From NCBI GenBank assembly GCA_963662175.1, contig OY759219.1:24780908-24844907 (forward strand): a stretch of 64,000 nt of DNA, written 5' to 3'. The translations under genes were made by a program, and so were the position numbers. This stretch comes from Aradus depressus (Eukaryota > Arthropoda > Insecta > Hemiptera > Aradidae). The notes under the pieces were generated by a model. It was not told the DNA's origin, did not search any database, and saw only the letters and a list, made by a program, of their open reading frames with translations. Shown here piece after piece: positions 30,770-40,566 of this stretch. Position 1 is the stretch's first letter, and every line of letters begins with the position of its first letter.

Positions 30770-31105
30770 TGGCATGTCACCGACACTGTATTTCCCCACC
30801 GCGAATTAAGTTTACACTCTCCCTCCAAAACCAATCCACCCTCTCCTAACCTCCCCCCACCCCAATTTCCTTTGGCCGATTTGGCTGAAAACCTTTAAGT
30901 GCCATACTTATAGGGTTCTGGATCCACATAAAAAATTTTGTGTGGATATATTCATTCTATCGGGAGTTATCATATACACACAGAAATTTATGTTTTTTTC
31001 ATTTTCGGAATTATAAAATTCCAGTGAAAACTCAAGATCGAAATACTGACCTACTATTTGAATTGCCACTACACTTTGTATATCTGAGGAAGTAAAAATT
31101 TAGAT
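30770..31105 (+). repeat. R-B repeat, head and tail, few subrepeats
   Basis: CATGTCACCGACACTGTATT + TCCCCACCGCG at the head; GGATATATTCATTCTATCGG; tail CACTTTGTATATCTGAGGAA. Confidence 0.8.
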
Positions 31106-31379
31106 AGGCCAAGGCATCGTTTTTAAAACTTATAAAACTGAAATTTAATAAAATCTTAATTCCGATTAATCCCTATTACGGAATTTTATTCATATAAGAG
31201 TAATTGTCCATTAATAAATGTTAACATTAGCTATAAATTTGATTTATGGTTCAAAGCCCATTCCCCCGGCGGTGGATGCATCTTTCAGTCTTTATGGCCG
31301 CTTGAATTTATCGACTCCTTCTTTGGTAGTTAGACACCATCTGACTTTTTGGATATGTAATTTGGCCATGATAAGTGCC

Positions 31380-31590
31380 CTTGTAAAGACTTGACAGCTA
31401 TCAAATATGAAATTTGTAATCGTACGAAAATCCGAGATTGAGTTGTCAACGGATTTTCTCGTTTTAAAAACCACTGAATAACTTTGACTATTTTTACGAT
31501 CATAAACTGTCTGAGTGTATATGATTTGTAATTTATGAGCGCTCTAACCCAGAAACGATTGTAGCTATGAACTTGATTTGATATGAAAAA
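31380..31590 (-). repeat. R-H dispersed repeat (minus)
   Basis: GTAATCGTACGAAAATCCGA, GATTGAGTTGTCAACGGATT, then TAACCCAGAAACGATTGTAG. 31105-31379 before it shows nothing. Confidence 0.65.
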
Positions 31591-32192
31591 GTCAAATGAC
31601 AAAATGTCTTCAAAAAATAGTTGTAGATAAAACTGAAATTCATATTTTTTTTATAAAATACTATTTTTTGCAGGTCGCCTGTTTTGCAAGTGTCCCTTAC
31701 GAGTTACGCTATTTAGGAGGCAGGGCTTAGAGCTCCTTAATTTTTCAGAAATATTAATTATTAGGTATATTTTTCTAGTTACCTCCTCTAAAAAATGATT
31801 GCAGTTGAAAAAATATATATAAACGCAGTTCATCATTATAAGGTAATTTCAGAATTTAACCTCTGCAATCAGGGAAACCGACAAAATTACTTGAAGGAGT
31901 TTGAATTTGAACGGTGGAGTGGGATCGAGAGGAGGGGAGGGAGTTTTCGCAAAGTTGAAATCAGCCCCCCCCCCCCCCCCCCCCTTACAAAGTCCTCCAA
32001 ACCAAGGCAACTTTAACAATACTACGAAGTTTCCAACACAAGTGGTCTCCAAGGCGGGTCCAACACTCAAACAGCGCTGCCTTGTGGCAGATTGACAAAG
32101 TGTGTCCGTTCTGGAGGACCAAATCTCAACAAGGGAAGGCAAATGATGTCATTCATTTATGGAAAACAAGATCCATCTATGCAGGAAGCAAT
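31591..32192. repeat. Unique sequence with a 20 bp poly(C) run
   Basis: C-run at 31965-31984 lies in otherwise mixed sequence. Frames covering it (P-rich) are by-products. Confidence 0.6.
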
Positions 32193-32640
32193 ACACATAA
32201 GTAGTATAGGAGTCACTTGAGACTGTTAGACTTATTACTTTAACCGAAAGTTGACTTTCTATGGATACTACAGTTTGAGTTACTATGGCCGCAGTTACTA
32301 CAGTAACTCAACCTGCGGTTACAGTATATGTCTATGTCTGACTGCCTCAAGTGACACCTATACTACGTACATGTTCATAAAGATTCCTCCAGTTTTACTC
32401 CAAATATACAAAAATTCTCAACTCCCCGACAGTCAAAATGTCTGATGTTTCTAAACTTCCTTGAATACAAATATAAATCGTACCATTGGACTGTTGGATC
32501 ATAGCAAAATGTTCTTTAATAGCTCAAATTAGATCCTATTAAAAAATGATGGGACGAATGGCTGCAGTAAGTCAACATGCGGTTAGAGAAGTCTATGTCT
32601 GACGGTCTCTAGTGTCTCCTATACTACTCCATAGGACGAT
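32193..32640. repeat. Imperfect inverted and direct repeats (AGTAGTATAGGAGTCAC unit)
   Basis: AAGTAGTATAGGAGTCACTT (32199-32218) is inverted at 32350-32370 (AAGTGACACCTATACTACG). A direct copy of the right part occurs at 32560-32628 (TGCGGTTAGAGAAGTCTATG, TAGTGTCTCCTATACTACTC). Suggests two copies of a small foldback element. Confidence 0.6.
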
Positions 32641-32984
32641 ATTGAGCACCGGAATAAGAAAACTGTACAATTCCATAAATTTATGAGATTGGACTGTTCA
32701 ACCTTGATCAAATTTGACTATTGCAAAATTATGGGACGAATAATCTCTTTGTGTAATTTTGTTCTTCAAAAATGGTTGCATTTAAAATGAAACATATTAT
32801 ATAGTTCTATCAATAGATTTTGGGCTGGATACAATTTATTAACCACAAATTTTACTGAATTTCAAGCTAACATATTCACGAATAATTTGAGGTGTTTTGT
32901 TGCGCCGGACATTATATATTTTTGAATGTCTACCCAAATATTTTGATCTTGATGAACCTCAGAGTATAAAGCCGGAGTGAACAT
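32641..32984. other. Unique AT-rich sequence, nothing recognised
   Basis: No frames and no repeat landmarks. Confidence 0.4.
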
Positions 32985-33060
32985 ATTGGCACCGGTACGA
33001 ATTGATTATTTAAGTTTGCGCTCTTCCTCCAAAATGGCTACAATTTGGAGTTGGAGTTAT
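32985..33060 (+). repeat. R-B head fragment
   Basis: CACCGGTACGAATTGATTAT then TTTGCGCTCTTCCTCCAAAA; the tail appears separately at 33500-33560 after a SINE. Confidence 0.6.
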
Positions 33061-33186
33061 CGTTCTCAGAAACTTTTTTTAAAATTTTGTGATCTAGGGA
33101 TGAGACAACTGAGAAAAAAGTCATTGTGAATCATTTTTTTTTTTAAGTCATTTTTTAATAAACTAAGTTTTCCCTCTCTCTCGAAC

Positions 33187-33482
33187 GTAGGTTCTAAACT
33201 CCACCCAAGCCCTTAGTTTATTTTATATGGGAGGTAAAATAAACTTAAGCACGCCGTCCTTCGGATGGGACGTTAAGCGATGGTACCGAACCTGTACGAT
33301 GTCAGGTACTCGTTAAAGACCCCTGCCCTAGGTGAATAAAAATTTAGGGTAGGCAAAATGTAGGACTCCCACAGTAGAGTCAGCCTCATGTCCACCAGAG
33401 TGACGAAAGAGCGCTCTGGTAGTAGGCGATATAACCTCGTAGTTAAAGCCCGGGCATGAGTCATAAATTTTAACCTTAAGTT
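33187..33482 (+). mobile_element. R-A SINE copy 5, 5'-truncated
   Basis: The A box is absent and the B box region is diverged (GTAGGTTCTAAACTCCACCC). From GCCCTTAGTTTATTTTATAT to CCGGGCATGAGTCATAAA it is well preserved. The CCTAA tail is degraded (TAACCTTAAG). Confidence 0.85.
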
Positions 33483-33499
33483 AAAAGACAGCATTGTTT

Positions 33500-33560
33500 A
33501 TTGTCCTATATTGTACACAGGGCAAATTTTGACTTTTGACCAATTAAATAACTTCCCGTA
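33500..33560 (+). repeat. R-B tail fragment
   Basis: TTTTGACCAATTAAATAACT + TCCCGTATACGATTTACAGA. Confidence 0.55.
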
Positions 33561-35200
33561 TACGATTTACAGAGTAACTAAACCTCAGAGTACAATTGAA
33601 AAGGTAATCTACATAACCTTTAACCAGCAACTGAGTAAACAGAAAATAACAATCTTGGAGTACGGTTGATATAATTACGACGTACACGATAGAGAAACGC
33701 ACCACACGATATTTACGACGAACTGAAGTAGTTAACCTTTTTCCACCATTTTAAATAAATTGCACAATTATTTATGATTAATGAAATATCTTGATTACTA
33801 ACACCTCCGTCACAAATAGTCAAAAAGTATTGTGCAACGATATTGTATAACTAGTTTGGACCTTCCATCGTCCACTAGTTTCTTACCTTTCACCTATCTT
33901 CAGACAGTAAAAGATAATAACAGCCTCCCAATGAAATTGAATGTTAAAAAGAGAAAAAAATACATAAAAAACTAATAATAAATAAATAGATCTTTATTAC
34001 TTCTTTATTTCCTAACTTTATTACAGGCTAAAACCTAAAGTAAAATATATAGTAAAGCCTAAAACTTAAAAAAAAAATAGCACTTCACTTTATTAGAACA
34101 TAAAATTTACTCATTTACTCGTTATAGACAATGATAAATTTAAAAAAAAAAAATTGAGAATGCATTCTAATACCACGGATCTTACCATAAGATAAAAACT
34201 TTAAAGAAAGAATAAGAAATTAATCTTATTGATTTTTCCAGTGCAGTTATAACATTGTAAAAAAAAGGTAATCCTGGAAGGAACGTAATAATAGTGGCCA
34301 TTATAGGATATTCTTTGTGGTAAAAAAATTATGTAAAATTAAAATTATTTAATAAATATATAATTCAAATAATAAATATAAAAATAATTAAATACACAAT
34401 AAATTACCACATTTCCTATAAAAATTGTATAACTGGTCTTCTTTTTAATTTTGATTTCTATAGTAATTTCCAAAAAGGGCCCTAAAAAAATAACAAAAGT
34501 TCAAGACAATTTTTAAGAAAGTGCAGGTAATTTAAAAAAAAAATTCAATTAATCAACTTTTCATTTGGATTTCTAAAGAGGTGCCATATTGTTTTGCTAA
34601 ATTTTGCAAAAATATTAAATCTAATCCAAAGGTTTTTTTAAATTATCTCACTGGGCCAATAAGGAAAATGAATAGAATAGAATTTACGAGAACAAATAAT
34701 TGGGTTTATTTTCTTACATCTACATTATAAAATTAAAAACTAAACATTGAAACAAAAATCAAAAGAAAAATCGTAAAAACTTTTCTTTTTTTTTAAATTG
34801 TTTTTCTATTTATTTATTTTTTATTTTGGCCATTCTTCAAATCAAAGTTATATATTTTTGGGCATATATATTTTGTAATTATAAATAAATAACAGTACCT
34901 TCTTTGCGCATCAATTTTACTGTTAATTCACACCTACTTAGTTCATCCCATCTTAAGCCTAAACAACAACTCTCTGTCCACCTTCACATCTCAACCCAGA
35001 CCACACACCATTGACTCCTCTACACTAATTCAAAAACAGCTGATGGCCGTGTTTTGTTTTCTACTCATTTGTTTAAAAAGAAAATTCATTCATATTATTT
35101 ATTTACTAATTCAGTTGCTTCTTGGATTTGATTTTATACTAATAAATATAATTAATTTTTAAATTTTAATAAATTAAATGTGTGAATTTTTTATACATCA
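33561..35200. other. Long unique AT-rich stretch, nothing recognised
   Basis: 1.6 kb without family landmarks or frames above 60 codons; the longest repeat-free part of the window, so possibly intron or intergenic DNA. Confidence 0.45.
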
Positions 35201-35202
35201 CA

Positions 35203-35406
35203 TCTTATACCAACCACATTTGTACATATCACTCCCCCCTCCTCCTCCCCACTGTCTAATTTACTGACATTACTGGGTATAAGAATGTAATTCGTTGACA
35301 TGAGCGGTTTTATTTGTTTCATTGAGCAGAGTAATTCTGATAATATCCAGTAGGAAATGAGAGAAGGAGGAAGGAGAGTGATCTGTACAAATGTGGTTGG
35401 TTTAAG
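35203..35406. mobile_element. Short inverted-repeat (MITE-like) element
   Basis: Left arm TACCAACCACATTTGTACAT + ATCACTC and C/T-rich sequence (35203..35250) is the inverse of right arm GAGAGTGATCTGTACAAATG + TGGTTGGTTTAAG (35354..35406), including the purine-rich GAGAAGGAGGAAGG. Interior about 100 bp, non-coding. Confidence 0.75.
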
Positions 35407-36085
35407 AATGTCCTGTATGGTCACACGTACATATATTTCAATGTTACATTAGATTCTGGAAAAGCAGTTCTCTGTATAGATTGAGCGGCACTTGACGTGC
35501 TTCCATTGTTCGGGTCAGATATATATTTGTCAGATAGAATGTGTGCCAGAAAACGCTCCCTAGTTTTTACGAAAGTCGAGTTAGGATAATTATCCAGTAC
35601 ACTTTTGTAATGAAACTAGTAATATTTCTTTGATGTTTCTTATAATAATAAAAATATAACAGAAACTGCTTGGAGAGTTTACACATCCACGGTTCGCCAT
35701 GACTTCAACACAAAACGGTTCTTCTCACTTTGTTGACAATATGAGTAACACAGAGAAACAGCTGATAACGATGAGAAAAAAGATACTGCCTTCTGAATAG
35801 TGATAATAGAACTTCTTAGTTACATTAATTGCCACACCAAGCGCTAGTTACGTTAAACACCTTATTAATTTAATTATTTTTATTTTCAAGAACAGAAATT
35901 TATCGGATAATAGATACTAATACAAACAATATCAGAATTGCATTTAGTGAGAAAATGGTATGTGATACAGCAATTTCGGTGTCATTTTCGAATTCAGCAG
36001 GCCAAAATACTTTGAGGAAAGGTAAATTAATCAAAAAAGTTTTTTCATCACATTTTTGTAAGAAACTGTCCTATATAACCTTGGA
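35407..36085. other. Unique AT-rich sequence, nothing recognised
   Basis: If the segment at 36086 is a real minus-strand terminal exon, its 3' UTR would lie here; no clear polyadenylation site was identified. Confidence 0.35.
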
Positions 36086-36352
36086 TCAATTCTGAACTTT
36101 ATCAATTAAATAGTCTAGTGTTTCCGAATGTGCAGCACGGATAATTAATAGTTCTTCATTGGACAAAATTGCTAAACTTACAACCTCGCCTTCAACCGTT
36201 GTTATTCCCACTGACGTCCAAACGCTGACCATTTCAGAATGGTTGAACAAACGTATTGTCCTTTCAGAAGCGGTGGCTTTGACAAAAGCTCTGATGACAC
36301 ACAGAGCCCCCGACTCTCTTGTGTCCAAACCGTAGAAGGGGTTGACGTGAAT
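36086..36352 (-). CDS. Candidate terminal exon, unrecognised protein
   Basis: Minus frame of 88 codons plus stop. It is open from an AG (36354-36353, context TCTCATGGTGACAG) that could be a 3' splice site, phase 0. The translation begins IHVNPFYGLDTRESGALCVI and ends ETLDYLIDKVQN. Composition is mixed and protein-like, with alternating hydrophobic stretches (VVSLAILSNEELLII) that would suit beta-sheet, for example a propeller blade; that is only an impression. No zinc finger, so not an obvious BCL11 exon although it lies on the same strand 3.8 kb downstream of one. The plus strand is also open here over about 230 bp, which weakens the case. The pyrimidine tract is poor. May be chance. Confidence 0.3.
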   Translation of the reverse strand: MHVNPFYGLDTRESGALCVIRAFVKATASERTIRLFNHSEMVSVWTSVGITTVEGEVVSLAILSNEELLIIRAAHSETLDYLIDKVQN

Positions 36353-36667
36353 CTGTCACCATGAGATGACGGGAGTGCGTCATCGGTGGATTACAGGAGA
36401 GGAGGCATGTGGTGCAATGGACATGTGTGTAGGTGTGAGTACAATAAGGGGTGGACGATCCCTTGTCCTGTAGTCCTGGGGACACAAAGGGGTCCAGTAG
36501 GGCGTTATTAGCTGAAGAGGACGACACACTTTTATTAAACTTTGGACACAGGAGGAGTTATAAGCAGGGTCCCTCTGAGAGCCGGGGTCTTAAGCTGTAG
36601 GGGGCCCTAAAATTTGGATGTTTAGTACTCAATTTAGATTTCCCTTCGAGTGTATGCTCTTAGTGGG
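36353..36667. other. Unique sequence, nothing recognised
   Basis: A second minus frame (36264..36527) overlaps the candidate exon in another phase and is not supported. Confidence 0.35.
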
Positions 36668-37172
36668 GTTTCACACCAAAGCCAGGCCGATCCGAGCCGA
36701 GCCGGGCAATGCCGAGCTGTTTTGAGCAGTACTACCTACCGCCAATTCGAGCGGTTTCTGCCAAGCGGTTTCTTCCGTCATTCAGTCTAGTTCGGTGTTT
36801 CAGCCCAGTGAGTTACATCATATTGCGCAAAATATTGTTTTTTTTATTGTTTCAAGTGGTTTTTGTTTTTTAAATTTTTTAATATTATAATGAGTGTTGA
36901 CATAGAAATATTAGTGAGTTCAGTATCGCCTTCTTTCTCCCACACATTCATCATCAAGTGATGAACTATCCAATAACAACATCATCATCAAAGTTGATGA
37001 CATTATTTTGCACCACGTTTCAACTGAGACTGAATAGGAAAGAAGCACCTCTCACTACAAGGCTAGAAAACCTACTGAGAGCAAATCGGCTTCGGTGCGA
37101 ACGCAGGCAGATTCCGCTCGGCTCCGCTTCGCATCGCATCGCCCGGCCAGGCTCGGGTCGGCTTTGTTGTGT
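36668..37172. mobile_element. TIR element with GC-rich ends (possibly PIF/Harbinger-like)
   Basis: Left end CACACCAAAGCCAGGCCGAT + CCGAGCCGAGCCGGGC (36671-36707) pairs in inverse with right end GCCCGGCCAGGCTCGGGTCG + GCTTTGTTGTG (37141-37171). The interior is AT-rich. An ATG at 36890 opens MSVDIEILVSSVSPSF, which recalls the start of MADF-type proteins of Harbinger transposons, but the frame stops after about 24 codons. Assignment to that superfamily is a guess; the inverted ends are what is seen. Confidence 0.65.
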
Positions 37173-37284
37173 AAGTACTGAAATCGTGCGAAAATCCGAG
37201 ATCGAGGTTTCAATTTTCACGTTTCAAGGTCCCCTTTAACCATTTTCGCGATGATGTCTGCCTGTGCGTATATCTGTGTGTTTG
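37173..37284 (-). repeat. R-H fragment (minus)
   Basis: GAAATCGTGCGAAAATCCGA, ACGTTTCAAGGTCCCCTTTA and TTTTCGCGATGATGTCTGCC. Confidence 0.7.
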
Positions 37285-37433
37285 TGGGTAGGGGTCTTTA
37301 ATAAGTAACATTGTACAGGAGATATATCACTTTAACATCTTCAGATAAAAAACCTAAATGGCCTCGAGTTTCGAACCCGCGATCTTGAGTTCATTAAGCA
37401 AGTACGCTACCTCTCAACTACCAATGCCCTCAC
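37285..37433 (-). repeat. R-A SINE head half, decayed (minus)
   Basis: GGGTAGGGGTCTTTAATAAG, then the tRNA-like head in reverse: GTTTCGAACCCGCGATCTTG and CTACCTCTCAACTACC. Confidence 0.75.
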
Positions 37434-37839
37434 TATATAAAATATTATCAACTATTGTACCACTAACCAAGTGTCAGAGAATTCCGCAAAAACAATTAAC
37501 AATTGTTTGGATATATTCTGAGAAGATTGTTTGATGTTGATTAGAATATTAACATTTTATGAGCATATTGGTCTAAATGGTGCACTTCTAACAATATTAT
37601 TAGCTACTTTCATAGCATTTATCACACTCATTTATAGCTGATAACACTTTATAGTTACCTAGTTGTGTTGAGATATCACCACGCGATATTTATAGATTTT
37701 TTCTTATGCGAATAGGTATTATAATGAAATCTGATAGGAAATATTGTGATATTCTGTCTGTGTGTTATCTAAATGTTTCTCAGCCTTAAGAAAAATCATT
37801 GTCTTATTTAAGGATGTCTTCTTTAAAATTGTCGTCAGT
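37434..37839. other. Unique AT-rich sequence, nothing recognised
   Basis: No frame above 60 codons on either strand. Confidence 0.4.
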
Positions 37840-38180
37840 GAACCATTAGTCTACTTATAGTATTTTGGAAATAATATAAAATTTCATATTGATAAAATCA
37901 ATGTATCAGGAGTAATCGTCCTCACAGATAAACACTCAAAGACAGCAATTTTTTTTTGCATTATTGAAATGGGGTTCGCAAAAGATGAAATTTCGGTGAA
38001 AAATCAACATCGAATTTCTGACCCAAACTTTCTAAATACTTCGTATAACTGAGAAGGTAAAAACTCACCGGCAATGTACTTTCCCGGAACGATTTAATCA
38101 AAAAAGTTCGGCAGTTATTAGGGTTTACAAGCCTCTGGTTCCCCCTTCACTTCGACAGATTTCGTGGAGGTATAGGTGCT
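37840..38180 (+). repeat. R-B head-to-tail tandem junction
   Basis: One copy ends CTTCGTATAACTGAGAAGGT + AAAAA at 38040-38062 and the next begins at once, CTCACCGGCAATGTACTTTC + CCGGAACGA. This shows two R-B units joined tail to head without spacer. Confidence 0.8.
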
Positions 38181-38784
38181 TACGGACTTAAATTCAAAAT
38201 TTAATTCCCAAACTTAAATTCCTTTTTTTACCTACTTTTCTTACAAATATCAAAATGTAATTGAATGGATACATAAATGGCGGAGAGAAAAAAAAAAAAA
38301 AGGAATGTATGGAATCTGGAGGGAGCCATCAAGGCTGTAACCTGCCTCGAATAAAATGTTTACGCAACTTGTTGAAAGAACATTATCGTCAAGTGAAATG
38401 GCATTGATGCCATCGGCTAATTGCAGTATTGCACAATTACATATGGGGATAGTAATGCAAAGAACCCTAATGGGATCCCTCCTCCAGAGAAAAGTGCATG
38501 CATTTGTTTAATAAGTAACCAGAGGATAAGGCAAGTCATGCAAAGTTTGAGGGTAAGAAATATTGCGGAAATTGAATTCAGAAAGTTCAAGGGTCAAAAT
38601 AAATTAAATTGGAGATTTTTTGGACATTTAAAAAAAAAAAGTAAAAGCTTATAATTTTTCTCGAACAATTGACCCATTGACAAAACTTCACGAGAACAAT
38701 GCTCAGTACATCGTAACCACGAAACAATTAAATATCTTGGCATTGGACACAAAAAACATGGAATCAACACATAAACAAAAAAGT
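38181..38784. other. Unique sequence, nothing recognised
   Basis: Frame 38421..38654 (77 codons) has no known domain and ends in a poly(A)-derived K run. Confidence 0.35.
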
Positions 38785-39240
38785 TGTCGGTGAATCACCG
38801 GGGTATCTATTTCCCCAACACGAATTAATGAATTACGTTTTCGCTCTCCCTCTTAAGCCGTTTAGGATGAAACTCAATATTTGACTTACATGCTTCTGAA
38901 TCTTCATACTAAATTTTGTGTCGATACATTCATTTCATCATTACATCGGTAGATATTACGGTAAATGAGGCGAGCCCCCTTCCAAAATAAGAGCCATCCT
39001 TATGTGGCTTTGAATTTAAATATAAAATTTCACGTCCATACATGCATTACATCGGCAGTTATTTATTTATTATTTGACTGAAAATCGATAGGTGTCGCCT
39101 TTAGAGAGTTTTGGATACACATAAAATTTCGTGTCTATTGTATCGGGAGTTGTCGTGTTCACAGACACAGAAACGTTTTTTTCATTTTTGCATTCAGCAG
39201 GTGTGGAAACATGAAATTCCGTTGAAAACTTCGCACCTCA
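38785..39240 (+). repeat. R-B repeat with complete head palindrome
   Basis: GTCGGTGAATCACCGGGGTA + TCTATTTCCCCAACACGAA; subrepeats with GTGTCGATACATTCATTTCA and CATGCATTACATCGGCAGTT; tail cut short at GAAATTCCGTTGAAAACTTC. Confidence 0.82.
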
Positions 39241-39589
39241 TTTGCAGCATTCTCCACGATACATCACTACTCAGTGTGCAGCACCCATCTGACGCCCACA
39301 ATCAAAACAAACAAACAAAAACGTCAAACGTCGTTTGGTAGTAACCACCCCTGGTTTGTCCTGAAACACTCAAAATTGTCGAAAAACCGGCCTTCCAGAC
39401 ATGACAGACCCTGCAGAAGGTCACCACGAAGGCTACCTTTGGACTCTGATGCCGAATTTTATCAATTGGGCCAACCAACCCAAAACAGAAGGCTCAAACC
39501 TCGCATTTTAAAATGACATTACAATTTCTTTTATATATTTTTTTTCTACTGCTACTGTTTTTCTTACAATATTTGTCAGGGTGATTTTT
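39241..39589. other. Coding-like but unrecognised stretch before an R-C unit
   Basis: 39360-39510 has mixed composition and two overlapping plus frames. One reads TGLPDMTDPAEGHHEGYLW and stops 80 bp before the R-C unit. It could be the C-terminal remnant of the R-C parent element; unsupported beyond position. Confidence 0.3.
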
Positions 39590-39690
39590 ACAGGTTATAG
39601 AAAAAAAAACTACTCTGACCTCTTACAGATTTTATTATTCGAGCTAGCAGGCATTCGAGTTTCTCCTCATCAGACTCCATTTTGTAAAAA
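39590..39690 (-). repeat. R-C unit, decayed (minus)
   Basis: ACAGGTTATAGAAAAAAAAA, CTCTGACCTCTTACAGATTT, AGCTAGCAGGCATTCGAGTT and TCTCCTCATCAGACTCC; the ribozyme-like core has lost its stem. Confidence 0.7.
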
Positions 39691-40164
39691 TGCAATGTAA
39701 AAATTCCATTCGTTTTTACATTTTACTTCCCAGTTATACGAGAAAATTCGGGCGGTTTCGCAATTTTAACCTCTCATGCTCAAGATCTAAGACAAAATGT
39801 ACGATGTCCGCGCATACATTTCTGCGATTTGTGTCAAAATATAGTGAAAAGCTAATAAAATAAAAAAAACAAAGGACTTGTTGAACTACTTATGTTGTGT
39901 AATACAACAAAAATATATCCATAACAAAATATATGCATACATAAATGTATGCATTACAAGTGCTTCGATTTATTAAATATATATGATATATTGACAGAGA
40001 AAGATACAGGGGCTTTCAAAAATGTTGATCTTTTGTTTGGGTTAGTTGTCGAAAGACCTCATTATACTGAACGGAAGGGTTCATGATAACGTCTTCAACA
40101 AATTTAGCGTAATATGCCTTATACGCAAGAGGCGACTAATAATAATAAATTTTAGTGGACTAAC
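39691..40164 (-). other. Intron side downstream of the BCL11 exon
   Basis: AT-rich, non-coding. It begins, on the minus strand, with the splice donor GTTAGT at 40164. No next exon was found downstream in the window. Confidence 0.6.
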
Positions 40165-40566
40165 CTGAGTTGGTGGTGTTCGAGGTAGCGTCGGCAACTT
40201 CCGTCCTCAGCTTCTTACAGGGACCTTCCTCCGGAGAGGAAGACGGGGGTGTGGACTCCACCTCAGCCTTGATGGGAGTCGGCGAGGGTGAACTCGGAGC
40301 AGCGCGTCGTTTGGGCGTTGAACACCTAGGCTCTTCGGCCCGTTTCATGGGAGCCGAAATGGAGGGTCGCCGCGCCAGGACTCCAACCTCTCCGTCTGAG
40401 TCCCCTGACTCCAGGTTGTTGTTCACAGCCTCCGTACAGCCATAGTTCTCTTTGTTACAAGCGAGTACTTTGTGCTGGATGAATTTCACGATGTCTCCAA
40501 GGGCAAAAACTCGCTGACAAGCTCCACAGGTTAGAACGTCCGTGTCCTGCTGCATATCAGGGTCCG
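40165..40566 (-). CDS. Bcl11: BCL11-family zinc-finger transcription factor, internal exon
   Basis: A 402 bp exon bordered by a good acceptor (TTTGAATTCTGTTCCAG, AG at 40568-40567) and donor (CTCAG|GTTAGT). Phases are 1 and 1, so it is symmetric. It encodes about 134 residues. Near its start is VLTCGACQRVFALGDIVKFI followed by QHKVLAC, the N-terminal CCHC zinc finger of BCL11A/B and Drosophila CG9650 (vertebrate form LLTCGQCQMNFPLGDI). In the vertebrate proteins this finger drives self-association. The rest is polar and low in structure, with an S/P-rich stretch, KR-rich patches that could act in nuclear import, and TPIKAEVES, a sumoylation-type IKxE motif. The usual later exons with C2H2 fingers are not in the window and the first exon (MSRRKQ motif) was not found. 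The open frame running upstream to 40819 is intron read-through. BCL11 proteins repress transcription through NuRD/SWI-SNF-type complexes. Confidence 0.88.

Noticed and set aside
31849..32142. 97-codon minus frame with glycine run
   Set aside because: The glycine run is the C20 homopolymer; no domain, and a competing frame is open on the other strand.
33273..33494. Conserved minus-strand peptide seen at 22.6 and 33.3 kb (MTHARALTTRSYRLLPE-type)
   Set aside because: It is the antisense of the R-A SINE 3' body; recurrence is due to the repeat.
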